64,000 nucleotides of DNA from Bradyrhizobium diazoefficiens (GCF_016616235.1 NZ_CP067100.1:744001-808000), one strand, 5' to 3'. Counted from the first letter of the stretch, positions 43,025 through 53,905 are shown. Numbers and translations are program-made. Notes: a model not told the origin generated them from the letters alone.

Positions 43025-45865
43025 ATGATCGGCGCGCTCGCCCGCAAATTTTTCGGCTCCTCCAACGATAGGCGGGTGAAGGGATATCAGTCCCGCGTCA
43101 ACGCGATCAACGCGCTGGAGCCCGAGCTCATCAAGCTCTCGGACGAGGAACTCAAGGCCCGCACCGCCGAATTCAAGAAACAGCTCGCCGAGGGCAAGAC
43201 GCTCGACGACCTGCTGGTGCCCGCCTTCGCCACCGTGCGCGAGGCCGCCAAGCGCACGCTCGGCCAGCGCCATTTCGACGTCCAGCTGATCGGCGGCATG
43301 GTGCTGCACGAGGGCGACATTGCCGAGATGAAGACCGGCGAAGGCAAGACGCTGGTGGCGACGCTCGCGGTCTACCTCAACGCGCTCGCCGGCAAGGGCG
43401 TTCACGTCGTCACCGTCAACGACTACCTCGCCCGCCGCGACTCCGGCTGGATGGGCCAGATCTATGGCTTCCTCGGCCTGACCACCGGCGTCATCGTGCA
43501 CGGCCTCGACGATTCCGAGCGCAAGGCGGCCTATGCCTGCGACATTACCTACGGCACCAACAACGAATACGGCTTCGACTATCTGCGCGACAACATGAAG
43601 TACCGGCTCGACGACATGGTCCAGCGGCCGCACTTCTACGCCATCGTCGACGAAGTCGACTCCATCCTGATCGACGAGGCGCGCACGCCGCTGATCATCT
43701 CCGGCCCGCTCGACGACCGCTCTGATTTCTACAACACCATCGATGGTTTCCTGCCGAAGCTCGACAAGTCCGACTACGACGTCGACGAGAAGCAGCGCAC
43801 CGTGACGCTGACCGAAGCCGGCATGGAGAAGATCGAGACCTTGCTGCGCGACGCCGGCCAGCTCAAGGGCGAGTCGCTCTACGACGTCGAGAACGTCTCC
43901 GTCGTGCACCACATCAACCAGGCGCTGCGCGCCCACACGCTGTTCACCCGCGACAAGGACTACATCGTCCGCGACGACGAGGTCGTCATCATCGACGAGT
44001 TCACCGGACGCATGATGCCGGGCCGGCGCTATTCCGAAGGCCTGCATCAGGCGCTGGAGGCCAAGGAGCACGTCCAGGTCCAGCCCGAGAACCAGACGCT
44101 GGCCTCGATCACCTTCCAGAACTATTTCCGCATGTATGAGAAGCTGGCCGGCATGACCGGCACGGCCGCGACCGAAGCCGACGAGCTGTTCGACATCTAC
44201 AAGCTCGAGGTCGTGGAGATCCCGACCAACCTGCCTGTGGCGCGTCTTGACGAAGACGACGAGGTCTACAGGACGCAGAAGGAAAAGTACCAGGCGATCC
44301 TCGCCGAGATCGAGCGGGCGAACGCGCGGCTGCAGCCGGTGCTGGTCGGCACGGCGTCGATTGAAAAATCGGAAGTGCTCGCCGAATTCCTCAAATCGAA
44401 CGGCTACAAGCAGATCGACTTCGGCAAGGAGCACGCGCTCGACAAGCTCTACGCCGCCGCCCGCGCCGGCAAGCCGGCAAAACTGTTCGCGGTGCTGAAT
44501 GCGCGCTTCCACGAGCAGGAAGCCTATATCGTCGCGGAAGCGGGCGTGCCCGGCGCGATCACGATCGCGACCAACATGGCCGGCCGCGGCACCGACATCA
44601 AGCTCGGCGGCTCGCTCGAGATGCGTCTCCAGCAGGAGACCGCCGGCATCACCGACGAGGCAGAGAAGGCGAAGAAGATCGAGCAGATCAAGGCCGACAT
44701 CGAGCGCTTCCGCGACATCGTGCTGAAGGCGGAAGAGACCGTCGAGGTCGAGCCGGCGAAGGGTTCAAAGCCCGCCAAAACCGTGAAGAAGCCGGGCGGC
44801 CTCTACATCATCGGCTCCGAGCGCCACGAATCCCGCCGCATCGACAACCAGCTGCGCGGCCGCTCCGGCCGTCAGGGCGACCCCGGCCGCTCGAAGTTCT
44901 TCCTGTCGCTGGAAGACGATCTGATGCGCATTTTCGGCTCGGATCGTCTCGACAGCATGCTGCAGCGTCTCGGCCTGCAGGAGGGCGAGGCCATCATCCA
45001 TCCCTGGATCAACAAGGCGCTGGAGAAGGCGCAGCAGAAGGTCGAGGCGCGCAACTTCGACATCCGCAAGAACCTGCTCAAGTTCGACAACGTCCAGAAC
45101 GACCAGCGCAAGGTGATCTTCGACCAGCGCGTCGAGCTGATGAAGGACGAGAGCGTCGCCGAGACCGTCGCAGACATGCGCCACGCCTTCATCGAGGACC
45201 TCGTCACCAAGCACGTGCCCGAGCATGCCTATGCCGAGCAGTGGGACACAGCCGGGCTCAAGGAAGAGCTGAAGCGTGTGCTCGATCTCGACCTTCCCGT
45301 CGACGACTGGGCCAAGGAAGAGGGTATCGCCGACGAGGAGCTGCTCACCCGCATCGAAAACCGCGCCGACGAGCACATGGCGGCCAAGGTCGCGCAATGG
45401 GGTCCCGACGTGATGCGTTACGTCGAGAAGACCATTCTGCTGCAGACGCTGGACCATCTCTGGCGCGAGCATCTGATCATGCTCGACCACCTCCGCCAAG
45501 TCATTGGCCTGCGCGGTTACGGCCAGCGCGATCCGTTGCAGGAGTACAAGACCGAGGCCTTCAACCTCTTCCAGGAGATGAGCGCGCATTTGCGCGAGGC
45601 CGTCACGGCGCAGCTGATGCGCGTCGAGATCGTCCCGCCGGAGCAGGAAGCCCCGATGCTGCCCGCGATGGAAGCGCACAAGTTCGATCCGAACACCGGC
45701 GAAGACGAAATGGCGCTCGCCAGCGTCACCCTCGCCCCGCAGGCCACCGACGCAGCGCTGCGCGACCCGAAGAACCCGGCGAGCTGGGGCAAGGTCGGCC
45801 GCAACGAGGATTGCCCGTGCGGCAGTGGCAAGAAGTATAAGCACTGCCACGGGCGGTACGCGTAA
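43025..45865 (+). CDS. secA: Preprotein translocase ATPase SecA
   Basis: This 946-residue motor drives proteins through SecYEG. Walker A is TGEGKT (104-109), Walker B is in [15 protein letters not shown], and helicase motifs such as [13 protein letters not shown] and [11 protein letters not shown] follow. The C-terminus ends in a zinc-binding SEC-C motif ([12 protein letters not shown], 930-941) that contacts SecB. An alphaproteobacterial insertion rich in Glu/Lys ([19 protein letters not shown]) lies near 575-590. Confidence 0.97.
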   Translation: MIGALARKFFGSSNDRRVKGYQSRVNAINALEPELIKLSDEELKARTAEFKKQLAEGKTLDDLLVPAFATVREAAKRTLGQRHFDVQLIGGMVLHEGDIAEMKTGEGKTLVATLAVYLNALAGKGVHVVTVNDYLARRDSGWMGQIYGFLGLTTGVIVHGLDDSERKAAYACDITYGTNNEYGFDYLRDNMKYRLDDMVQRPHFYAIVDEVDSILIDEARTPLIISGPLDDRSDFYNTIDGFLPKLDKSDYDVDEKQRTVTLTEAGMEKIETLLRDAGQLKGESLYDVENVSVVHHINQALRAHTLFTRDKDYIVRDDEVVIIDEFTGRMMPGRRYSEGLHQALEAKEHVQVQPENQTLASITFQNYFRMYEKLAGMTGTAATEADELFDIYKLEVVEIPTNLPVARLDEDDEVYRTQKEKYQAILAEIERANARLQPVLVGTASIEKSEVLAEFLKSNGYKQIDFGKEHALDKLYAAARAGKPAKLFAVLNARFHEQEAYIVAEAGVPGAITIATNMAGRGTDIKLGGSLEMRLQQETAGITDEAEKAKKIEQIKADIERFRDIVLKAEETVEVEPAKGSKPAKTVKKPGGLYIIGSERHESRRIDNQLRGRSGRQGDPGRSKFFLSLEDDLMRIFGSDRLDSMLQRLGLQEGEAIIHPWINKALEKAQQKVEARNFDIRKNLLKFDNVQNDQRKVIFDQRVELMKDESVAETVADMRHAFIEDLVTKHVPEHAYAEQWDTAGLKEELKRVLDLDLPVDDWAKEEGIADEELLTRIENRADEHMAAKVAQWGPDVMRYVEKTILLQTLDHLWREHLIMLDHLRQVIGLRGYGQRDPLQEYKTEAFNLFQEMSAHLREAVTAQLMRVEIVPPEQEAPMLPAMEAHKFDPNTGEDEMALASVTLAPQATDAALRDPKNPASWGKVGRNEDCPCGSGKKYKHCHGRYA

Positions 45866-45880
45866 GGGCTGAATGCGTTT

Positions 45881-45905
45881 GCGAGGCGCGACGATAGCGC
45901 CTCGC
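45881..45905 (+). terminator. Hairpin after secA
   Basis: GCGAGGCGC (45881-45889) pairs with GCGCCTCGC (45897-45905) with a 7-nt loop, a perfect 9-bp stem 16 nt after the secA stop. It lacks a T-run, so it may act with Rho or in RNA stability. Confidence 0.5.
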
Positions 45906-46069
45906 TCTCCACTGTCGTCGCTCGGCTCGACCGGCGCCCCAGTGTGCCGCAGCTTCTCGGCTTAATCACAACTTTCGCTGGAATACCGGATTGCCCGCCC
46001 TCATGCGCGGTTGCGCACGACACGGCGATGATGGCTGAGGGCGTTTCACGTGAGAAAGGCGCGGCGGCT

Positions 46070-47683
46070 TTACTTCACCGCCCCGAACCGGCTCTCAAAG
46101 GAGTTCGACGACACCACGGGTGCTGCGCCGGCCATCTGCGTGCTGTCGGCCGCCCCATCGCTCACCGACGGCTTCAGCGCCGGACGCGTCTGGGCGAGCC
46201 GCGTGTCGGGCTGCGGCTTCGGCGCCTCGGCGGGCTTGGCCGCGGCAACCGCCGGCTTCGGCGCGTCCTTTGCTGCATCCTTCACCGCTTCCTTGGACTT
46301 GTCGTGGCCCGGCACGAAGCGGGTCACGGCAGCCTTCAGCCTTGACGCTGCGGTGGTCGGCGTCGTGGACGTCGCGGCCGGGGCGACGGACGCAGTGGCT
46401 TGCGGCGGTGGTGTCGTCGTCGCCGTCGTGTCGGCGGAGCCGAGGCCCATCTTGCGGCCGAGGTTGGAGAAGAAGCCGCCGCCGGATTTTTCGGCCGCGG
46501 CGACGCGCGTGTTGGTCGCGGGCGCGGCTACGGCAACGACCGGCTCTTCCTGCGGCGCGGGCGCGGACGCCACCGCATCGAGGTTCGGCTTGGGCGGATT
46601 GACGTGGCCGGGGATCGTGCCCGGCGCCTTCGCCATCGCCAGCATCTGCAAGGTGGTGCCTTCGGCGCTCTCGGACAGGCCGGTCGAGCCTTCCGGAATC
46701 TTGGCGGCAAAGATCTTGTTCATGCCGCCGTCGATGCCGGTGTTCATGCGCGCCACCGGCGTGCCCTTGGCGACGAGCTTGGCGTATTCGGCCTCGTCCT
46801 TGGCCTGCTTCTCGCGCACGGCGCTCGCGATCTCCTCGGGGATCACATAGGCCGGGCATTTTGCGGAAGCATCGAATATGGGATCGCGCTTGGCATCGGC
46901 CGGCTTGGCCGCGTCGAACACGTATTTCTTCTCGCAGAAATCGACCTTCGGCTCCTGCCGCGTCACCTCGAAATGATCATAGCCTTCCTTGATCATCTTC
47001 CAGAACGGCATGTTCGGATTGTTCCGGTGCTTGGCCATGTTCACCGGCGTCATCTTGAACGGATAGGCCTGCAGCTGGAACGCCTTCTGGCCGCCGAAGA
47101 AGGATTCGCGCCCCAACGAATAGATCTCCGCGATCTGCTCGTCCGTCATCGCGTAACAGCCGCGCGAAGAACAGTCGCCATGCACCATCAGTTGCGAGCC
47201 GGTGCGGCCCAGCGCCTTGTCGAACGCGTTCGGGTATCCGGTATTGAAGGAAAGATAATAGGCCGATTGCGGATTCATCTGGCTCGGATTGATCGAATAA
47301 AATCCTTCCGGCGCCTGGCGGTCGCCTTCGCGCACCTTGGGGCCGAGATCGCCCGACCAGCGGCAGATCGGATAGGTCTTGAGCAGCGCGAACTGGCCGC
47401 TTCGGGTCTGCTTCCAGACTTCGAGCTCGGCCTCCTGCTTGAACAGGCGCACCAGGATCGGCGATTGCAGGTCCATGTCCTTCTCGGCCATCGCGGCGAG
47501 AAGTTTTGGCGGCACCGGCTGGTTGGCCTTGGCATTGGTCGCGAGCGAAACCTGGTCGGTGTCGCAGCCGGTCAGCAGAACGCCGGCCGTCATCAGCGCA
47601 ACCGAAGCCAAGAGCGCGCGAGCAAGCGAACGAGAAATCAAGATGGACCCCACACCGTGCCGGGCAGAGAGCGCGAACCCCAC
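46070..47683 (-). CDS. L,D-transpeptidase-family lipoprotein with long disordered tail
   Basis: This protein is about 537 residues. A lipobox-like LLTGC (Cys40) ends the N-terminal hydrophobic segment, so it is likely an outer-membrane lipoprotein facing the periplasm. A YkuD-type catalytic site is HGDCSSRGCYAM (His168, Cys176), which forms 3-3 peptidoglycan links or attaches proteins to it. From about 330 on, the chain is Ala/Pro/Lys-rich low-complexity sequence. The start is uncertain: GTG 47683 or GTG 47653. It resembles the YafK group of murein L,D-transpeptidases. Confidence 0.82.
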   Translation of the reverse strand: MGFALSARHGVGSILISRSLARALLASVALMTAGVLLTGCDTDQVSLATNAKANQPVPPKLLAAMAEKDMDLQSPILVRLFKQEAELEVWKQTRSGQFALLKTYPICRWSGDLGPKVREGDRQAPEGFYSINPSQMNPQSAYYLSFNTGYPNAFDKALGRTGSQLMVHGDCSSRGCYAMTDEQIAEIYSLGRESFFGGQKAFQLQAYPFKMTPVNMAKHRNNPNMPFWKMIKEGYDHFEVTRQEPKVDFCEKKYVFDAAKPADAKRDPIFDASAKCPAYVIPEEIASAVREKQAKDEAEYAKLVAKGTPVARMNTGIDGGMNKIFAAKIPEGSTGLSESAEGTTLQMLAMAKAPGTIPGHVNPPKPNLDAVASAPAPQEEPVVAVAAPATNTRVAAAEKSGGGFFSNLGRKMGLGSADTTATTTPPPQATASVAPAATSTTPTTAASRLKAAVTRFVPGHDKSKEAVKDAAKDAPKPAVAAAKPAEAPKPQPDTRLAQTRPALKPSVSDGAADSTQMAGAAPVVSSNSFESRFGAVK

Positions 47684-47956
47684 TTCGTTTGGCGCATGAT
47701 CCGAGCGGACAACCGACCCGCCGTGGCGGGCTCGTTCAGATCACGCCCCAGCGCTGATGCCCTGAAGCCATTGATTAAAATTCTAACCTCTGGGTGATGC
47801 GGTCGCAACCCGAGCGGGGATCACGAGGGCGTTGGCCCAAAGGTGTGGTCAACAGAGACTTAAACTGGGCGGAACTTGGACCTTGCAGCCAAATTGGAAC
47901 GGAGATCGCTGATTTGGGCAAAAAAAGGGTTAACGCGGGGTTACCGGGGCTCTTCG
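47684..47956. other. Upstream region of the L,D-transpeptidase gene
   Basis: These bases hold no gene I can support. They should include the minus-strand promoter of the transpeptidase gene; an AT-rich patch ATTGATTAAAATTCTAACC lies at about 47770-47790. Beyond it lies the type A repeat. Confidence 0.35.
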
Positions 47957-48126
47957 CCTCTCCCGCTTGCGGGGAGGGGTCGGCATAGGCGGGCCTTGGC
48001 CGCCGTTCTTCGAGAACGCCGATGCGAAGCATCGGCTATGGCGCCGGGTGAGGGCTCTCTCCTCTTGGGGGTTCTCATTTGCGGAGACCCCCTCTCCCCG
48101 ACCCTCCCGCAAGCGAGGGAGGGGGC
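47957..48126. repeat. Mosaic palindromic intergenic repeat, copy 2 of type A
   Basis: The left block CCTCTCCCGCTTGCGGGGAG and right block CCTCCCGCAAGCGAGGGAGG match the ends of the copy at 4811-4985. The inner region here has CGATGCGAAGCATCG and GGTGAGGGCTCTC. It separates accA from the transpeptidase gene. Confidence 0.75.
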
Positions 48127-48159
48127 GCACCACCGCCGTCGCGCCGAAATGGGCTCGAA

Positions 48160-49122
48160 TCACCCCAGTTTCCGGCCGATATCGAGGAATTTCTGCCGCC
48201 GCTGCTTGCGGATGGCCTCGCCGTCGAGGCCGCGGAGTTCGTCGAAGGCCTTGGCGATGGCATCGCCGGTGGTGGCGATCATGGCGGCGGGGTCGCGGTG
48301 GGCGCCGCCGACCGGCTCCTTCAGGATCTGGTCGATCACCCCGAAGCGGAGCATGTCCTGGGCGGTGATCTTCATGTTGTTGGCGGCTTCCTGCGCCTTG
48401 GTGCCGTCGCGCCAGAGGATGGAGGACGCCGCCTCCGGCGAGATCACGCTGTAGATCGCGTGCTCCAGCATCAACACCTTGTTGGCAGTGGTGATGGCGA
48501 TGGCGCCGCCCGACATGCCCTCGCCGGTGATGATCGCGACATTCGGCACGGTCAGCGCCAGGCACGCGTCGGTCGAGCGCGCGATCGCCTCGGCCTGGCC
48601 CCGCTCTTCGGCGCCGATGCCGGGATAGGCGCCGGCGGAATCGGCGAGCGACAGCACCGGCAGGCCGAACCGCTCGGCCATCTCCATCAGCCGCACGCAT
48701 TTGCGATAGCCTTCGGGGCGCGCCATGCCGAAATTGTGCTTGATACGGCTCTCGGTGGAATCGCCCTTTTCCTGGCCCATGACGCAGATCGGCTCGCCGC
48801 GGAAACGGCCGAAGCCGGCCACCAGCGCCTCGTCCTCACCGAACTTGCGGTCGCCGGCGAGCGGGGTGAATTCGGTGATCAGGCCCTTGATGAAGTCGTT
48901 GAAATGCGGTCGCTGCGGGTGCCGCGCCACCAGCGTCTTCTGCCACGGCGTCAGATTCAGATAGAGGTCGGCCAGCGCCTGCGCCGCCTTGTCCTCGATC
49001 CGCCCGATCTCATCGCTGATGTCGGTGCCGGAGGCCGCAAGCGTGCGCAATTCGTCGAGCTTGGAGTCGAGCTCGGCGACGGGCTTTTCGAAGTCGAGAT
49101 AGCTGCGCATCTGGTCTGGCAT
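48160..49122 (-). CDS. accA: Acetyl-CoA carboxylase carboxyltransferase subunit alpha
   Basis: This 320-residue subunit transfers carboxyl from biotin to acetyl-CoA to make malonyl-CoA. YLDFEKPVAELDSKLDELR is the N-terminal helix. The crotonase-like core includes GDRKFGEDEALVAGFGRF, SLADSAGAYPGIGAEERGQAEAIA and GGAIAITTANKVLMLEHAIYSVISPE. The start is ATG 49122 (the frame also has TTG 49125). The gene stands alone here, since accD is elsewhere. Confidence 0.96.
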   Translation of the reverse strand: MPDQMRSYLDFEKPVAELDSKLDELRTLAASGTDISDEIGRIEDKAAQALADLYLNLTPWQKTLVARHPQRPHFNDFIKGLITEFTPLAGDRKFGEDEALVAGFGRFRGEPICVMGQEKGDSTESRIKHNFGMARPEGYRKCVRLMEMAERFGLPVLSLADSAGAYPGIGAEERGQAEAIARSTDACLALTVPNVAIITGEGMSGGAIAITTANKVLMLEHAIYSVISPEAASSILWRDGTKAQEAANNMKITAQDMLRFGVIDQILKEPVGGAHRDPAAMIATTGDAIAKAFDELRGLDGEAIRKQRRQKFLDIGRKLG

Positions 49123-49310
49123 CAACTCAATATAGGAAGGATCGGGCGAGGCGGCGAAGCGGATCTGGGCTCAAGGAAAGAACTGTAGCTTCTTCAAGGA
49201 CTTGACCTGAGCGCCATGCGAAGCGCGCCAGATCGTTCGAAAGGCCCCGGCTCTTTCTGCGGAGATGTGGCCGAAGTCAAGGCGGTTTCGGGGGTTGCCC
49301 GGGGCCGAAC
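49123..49310. other. Gap upstream of accA
   Basis: No gene is seen. The accA promoter should be here. The segment joins the type B repeat at 49311, after which xerD ends. Confidence 0.35.
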
Positions 49311-49435
49311 TCTCGTGTCCCGGACGCGCTGCAGCGCTCTATCGCGCTGCTGCGCAGAGCCGGGACCCAGCAAGCAGCATGGGCCCCGGCTCAGCAGCGC
49401 ACCGTTTCACGCTGCGCTGCATCCGGGGCACGAGA
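49311..49435. repeat. Palindromic intergenic repeat, type B copy 3
   Basis: TCTCGTG (49311-49317) is inverted at CACGAGA (49429-49435). Inside, TCCCGGACGC and GCATCCGGGG are the next arms, and GAGCCGGGACCCAG and GGGCCCCGGCTC match copies at 38813 and 39838. It sits between accA and xerD. Confidence 0.75.
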
Positions 49436-49440
49436 CCTGT

Positions 49441-50415
<975 letters not shown>

Positions 50416-50432
50416 GCCGGTCAGGCTAGCTG

Positions 50433-50579
50433 CTATTTCTTGAGAAACTTATCCGGCGGGATTGTCACCGTCATTTCCCGCGGCTTCGGGCTCACGAAGT
50501 TTGCCAGCGCGAACACCACGCCATAGACGATGCCGGCGATCACGGCGACGACCGTCAGGAAGCGGAACAGGCTGGGCAT
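50433..50579 (-). CDS. 48-residue single-span membrane peptide between xerD and aroK
   Basis: The reading frame MPSLFRFLTVVAVIAGIVYG then VVFALANFVSPKPREMTVTI gives one transmembrane helix (about 6-28) and a short basic, periplasmic or cytoplasmic tail ending PPDKFLKK. It is too short for many ORF callers. Its conserved-looking composition and position upstream of xerD, divergent from aroK, suggest a real gene, perhaps co-transcribed with xerD. Function unknown. Confidence 0.6.
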   Translation of the reverse strand: MPSLFRFLTVVAVIAGIVYGVVFALANFVSPKPREMTVTIPPDKFLKK

Positions 50580-50751
50580 CGGGCAAGATCTCGGGAGGGT
50601 CTCGAGGCGCGGCGAATTAACCAATGAAATCATCCAACATGTTCGCCGTTTCGTGGCAAGAGTCCTCTGGCGAGGCCCCCTGCGGGGTCGTATAGGTGGC
50701 CAAACCATGCCGCCTTTGGCGGCAGATCGAGCGAGATCCAGAGCGAGATTT

Positions 50752-51363
50752 ATGTCCGACGCCGCGCTGCCGATACCAGCATCCCCTGAGGCCGACATCC
50801 TGTCGGCGCTGGGCGCGCGCTCGATCGTGCTGGTCGGCATGATGGGAGTGGGCAAATCCACCATCGGCCGCCGCATGGCTCTGAGGCTCAAGCTGCCCTT
50901 CGTCGACGCCGACAGCGAGATCGAGGCGGCGGCCGGCATGACCATCCCTGAGATTTTCGAGCGCCATGGTGAGCCGCATTTCCGCGACGGCGAGGCCCGC
51001 GTGATCGCGCGGCTGCTCGAGGGCGGACCCATCGTGCTGGCGACCGGCGGCGGCGCCTTCATGCGCGAGGAGACGCGGGCGCGCATCGCGGCCAAGGCGG
51101 TCTCGATCTGGCTCAAGGCCGATCACGACGTCATCATGCGCCGGGTCCGCCGCCGCGCCGACCGCCCGCTGCTCCAGACCGCCGATCCCGAGGGAACCGT
51201 GACGCGACTGCTCACCGAGCGCGAGCCGGTTTATAGCAATGCCGACCTCACCATCGCCTCGCGCGAGGTGCCGCACGACAGAATCGTCGATGAGACCATC
51301 GCGACGCTGCATGCGTATCTCTGCGGCCAACCACCAGCCGACCTCGCGAGTGCCGTTCGATGA
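50752..51363 (+). CDS. aroK: Shikimate kinase
   Basis: This 203-residue kinase phosphorylates shikimate on the way to chorismate. Walker A is GMMGVGKST (29-37). DADSEIEAAAGMTIPEIFERHGEPHFRDGEARVI provides the shikimate-binding Asp and Arg, and LATGGGAF is the GGG motif. RRADRPLLQ is the lid. I use ATG 50752; ATG 50707 in the same frame is possible. It overlaps aroB by 4 nt. Confidence 0.94.
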   Translation: MSDAALPIPASPEADILSALGARSIVLVGMMGVGKSTIGRRMALRLKLPFVDADSEIEAAAGMTIPEIFERHGEPHFRDGEARVIARLLEGGPIVLATGGGAFMREETRARIAAKAVSIWLKADHDVIMRRVRRRADRPLLQTADPEGTVTRLLTEREPVYSNADLTIASREVPHDRIVDETIATLHAYLCGQPPADLASAVR

Positions 51364-52508
51364 CCGCGCCTTTGAAACACTCCGATCCTATCAACGTCGA
51401 GGTCGCGCTGGAGAATCGCGCCTACGACATCGTCATCGGCCGCGGCGTGCTGGCTTCGCTCGGCGAGCGGGTCGCAGCGTTACGCCCCGGCGTGCGCACC
51501 GCGATCGTGACGGATCGCACGGTCGCGAAATACTGGCTTGAGCCGGCGGAAGCGTCGCTTGCCGCAGCAGGCATTCCGACCTCGCGCATCGTCGTCGAGG
51601 AAGGCGAGATCTCCAAGACCCATGCGGGCCTCGAAAAGGTCAGCGAAGCCCTGATCGCGGCAAAAATCGAGCGCACCGATCTCGTCATCGCGCTCGGCGG
51701 CGGCGTGGTCGGGGACCTCGCCGGCTTTGCCGCCGCGATCCTGCGCCGCGGCGTCGATTTCGTGCAGGTGCCGACCTCGCTGCTGGCGCAGGTCGATTCC
51801 TCCGTCGGCGGCAAGACCGGCATCAATTCGCCGCAGGGCAAGAACCTGTTAGGGGCCTTCCACCAGCCGGTTCTCGTCATCGCCGACACCGCCGTGCTCG
51901 ACACGCTGTCGCCGCGGCAGTTCCGCGCCGGCTATGCCGAGGTCGCCAAATACGGCGTGCTCGGCGACGAGGCCTTCTTCAGCTGGCTGGAAAAGAACCA
52001 TTCCGACATCGTCAAGGGCGGCTCCGCGCGCGAGCACGCCATCGCGACCTCCTGCCGCGCCAAGGCGGCAATCGTCTCGCGCGACGAGCGCGAGACCGGC
52101 GAGCGGGCGCTGCTCAATCTCGGCCATACGTTCGGTCACGCGCTGGAAGCCGCAACCGGTTTTTCTGACCGCCTGTTTCACGGCGAGGGCGTGGCGATCG
52201 GCATGACCCTGGCGGCGCAATTCTCCGCAAGACTCGGCATGATCGGCGAAGCCGATGCGATGCGTGTCGAGCGTCATCTGATCGAAGCCGGCCTGCCGAC
52301 ACACCTGCAGGACATCGCGGGCTTTGCGCAGGAAGGTCTTGCCGATGCCGACGCGCTGATGGCGCTGATGGCGCAGGACAAGAAGGTCAAGCGCGGCAAG
52401 CTCACCTTCATCCTGCTGGAGGGAGTGGGGCGCGCCGTCATCGCGAAAGACGTGGAGCCGGCTCCTGTGCGCGACTTCCTGAAAGAGAAGCTCGCGCAAA
52501 GGGCCTGA
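51360..52508 (+). CDS. aroB: 3-dehydroquinate synthase
   Basis: This 382-residue NAD and metal-dependent enzyme closes the ring to 3-dehydroquinate. Signatures are DLVIALGGGVVGDLAGFAAA, QVPTSLLAQVDSSVGGKTGIN and LNLGHTFGHALEAATGF with the metal-binding His. It starts within the aroK stop (ATGA overlap), showing translation coupling of two steps in one pathway. Confidence 0.97.
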   Translation: MTAPLKHSDPINVEVALENRAYDIVIGRGVLASLGERVAALRPGVRTAIVTDRTVAKYWLEPAEASLAAAGIPTSRIVVEEGEISKTHAGLEKVSEALIAAKIERTDLVIALGGGVVGDLAGFAAAILRRGVDFVQVPTSLLAQVDSSVGGKTGINSPQGKNLLGAFHQPVLVIADTAVLDTLSPRQFRAGYAEVAKYGVLGDEAFFSWLEKNHSDIVKGGSAREHAIATSCRAKAAIVSRDERETGERALLNLGHTFGHALEAATGFSDRLFHGEGVAIGMTLAAQFSARLGMIGEADAMRVERHLIEAGLPTHLQDIAGFAQEGLADADALMALMAQDKKVKRGKLTFILLEGVGRAVIAKDVEPAPVRDFLKEKLAQRA

Positions 52509-52525
52509 AACGCGGCTGAATTTCG

Positions 52526-52590
52526 CTAAAGCGTTTTCGAGCGAAGTGGGTACCCGGTTCGCGTCAAGAAAACGCGTCAAACAAGAAACC
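52526..52590. repeat. Dispersed short repeat (AAAGCGTTTTCGAGCGAAG type)
   Basis: CTAAAGCGTTTTCGAGCGAA, GTGGGTACCCGGTTCGCG and TCAAGAAAACGCGTCAAACA are blocks of a short repeat I recall from many Bradyrhizobium intergenic regions. AAGCGTTTTC/GAAAACGCGT are partly inverted. It lies between aroB and the CorC-type gene. Confidence 0.6.
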
Positions 52591-52600
52591 AGAGTGGTTC

Positions 52601-53905
52601 ATGGACTGGCTCGGCTTCACCATCGTCATCATCTGCCTGCTGGTCTCGGGCTTCTTCGCCGCGAGCGAGACCGCGCTGACCGGCGCCTCGCGCGCCAGCA
52701 TGCTCCGCCTCTCCAAGCAGGGTAACCGCGAGGCCGACGTGGTCTCGGACCTGCTCGACATGCGCGAGCGCCTGATCGGCGCGCTGCTGCTCGGCAACAA
52801 CATCGCCAATATCAGCGCCTCCGCGCTGGCGACCTCGATCTTCACCGCCTGGTTCGGCGACGTCGGCGTGCTCTACGCCACCGGCGTGATGACGGCGCTG
52901 GTCGTGATTTTTGCGGAAGTGCTGCCAAAAACCATCGCGATCAATGCGCCGGACCGCATGGCGCTTGCGGTCGCGCGGCCGATGCGGCTGACCATGTACG
53001 TGCTGGGGCCCCTATTACGGATTGTCGAAGTCATCGTCCGCCTGTTGCTGCGCCTGTTCGGCCTCGCCGGCGAGCACCAGGCCATCCTGTCGCCGACCGA
53101 GCGCCTGCGCGGCGCGGTCGACCTCTTGCATCACGAGGGCAAGGTCGAGAAGCAGGACCGCGACATGCTCGGCGGGCTCTTGGACCTGCGCGAGCTCCAG
53201 GTCTCCGACGTCATGATCCATCGCACCGAGATGATGATGATCAATGCCGACCTGCCGCCGGAGGAGCTGGTGCGCGAGGTGCTGGCGACCGAGTACACCC
53301 GCATCCCGCTCTGGCGCGAGAAGCCGGAGAACATCATCGGCGTGCTTCACGCCAAGGACCTGTTGCGCGCGATCCGCGCCGCCGACGGCGACACCTCGCG
53401 CATCGACGTCTCCACCATCGCGCTGCCGCCCTGGTTCGTGCCGGAGATGCGGCCTGTGTCCGAGCAGCTCAAGGCCTTCCGCCGCCGCAAGACCCATTTC
53501 GCGCTGGTCGTCGACGAGTACGGCGAAGTCGAAGGTCTCGTGACCCTGGAAGACATTCTGGAAGAGATCGTCGGCGACATCTCCGACGAGCACGACGTCG
53601 TGGTCGCCGGCGTGCGCGCCCAGCCGGACGGTTCGGTAGTGGTCGACGGCTCGGTGCCGATCCGCGATCTCAACCGCGCCATGGACTGGCGCCTGCCCGA
53701 CGAGGAGGCAACCACGGTCGCCGGCCTCGTCATTCACGAGGCGCGCTCGATCCCCGACCGCGGCCAGAGTTTTACCTTCCACGGCTTCCGCTTCCGCGTT
53801 CTCCGCCGGGAACGCAACCGCATCACCGCGCTCCGTATTTCACCGGTGCCGCGCGAGGCCGAGCTGGAGGGGGCCAAGCCAAGAAGGGCCGGGACGTCGT
53901 TTTGA
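52601..53905 (+). CDS. CorC/HlyC-family membrane protein (CNNM domain plus CBS pair)
   Basis: This 434-residue protein has an N-terminal CNNM/DUF21 domain with about four helices (about 1-185: VSGFFAASETALTGASRASML, LLGNNIANISASALATS). A CBS pair (about 205-330) and a C-terminal CorC_HlyC domain (about 345-425) follow. The family is linked to magnesium and cobalt efflux and membrane-stress resistance. Despite the haemolysin name it is not shown to be a toxin. It follows aroB after about 90 nt, on its own ribosome site. Confidence 0.88.
   Translation: MDWLGFTIVIICLLVSGFFAASETALTGASRASMLRLSKQGNREADVVSDLLDMRERLIGALLLGNNIANISASALATSIFTAWFGDVGVLYATGVMTALVVIFAEVLPKTIAINAPDRMALAVARPMRLTMYVLGPLLRIVEVIVRLLLRLFGLAGEHQAILSPTERLRGAVDLLHHEGKVEKQDRDMLGGLLDLRELQVSDVMIHRTEMMMINADLPPEELVREVLATEYTRIPLWREKPENIIGVLHAKDLLRAIRAADGDTSRIDVSTIALPPWFVPEMRPVSEQLKAFRRRKTHFALVVDEYGEVEGLVTLEDILEEIVGDISDEHDVVVAGVRAQPDGSVVVDGSVPIRDLNRAMDWRLPDEEATTVAGLVIHEARSIPDRGQSFTFHGFRFRVLRRERNRITALRISPVPREAELEGAKPRRAGTSF

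Noticed and set aside
42758..44512. 584-residue minus-strand frame inside secA
   Set aside because: secA is unambiguous on the other strand; this frame is antisense.
52601..53905. Haemolysin toxin
   Set aside because: The CNNM plus CBS plus CorC_HlyC layout is a membrane ion-homeostasis family; the haemolysin name is historical.
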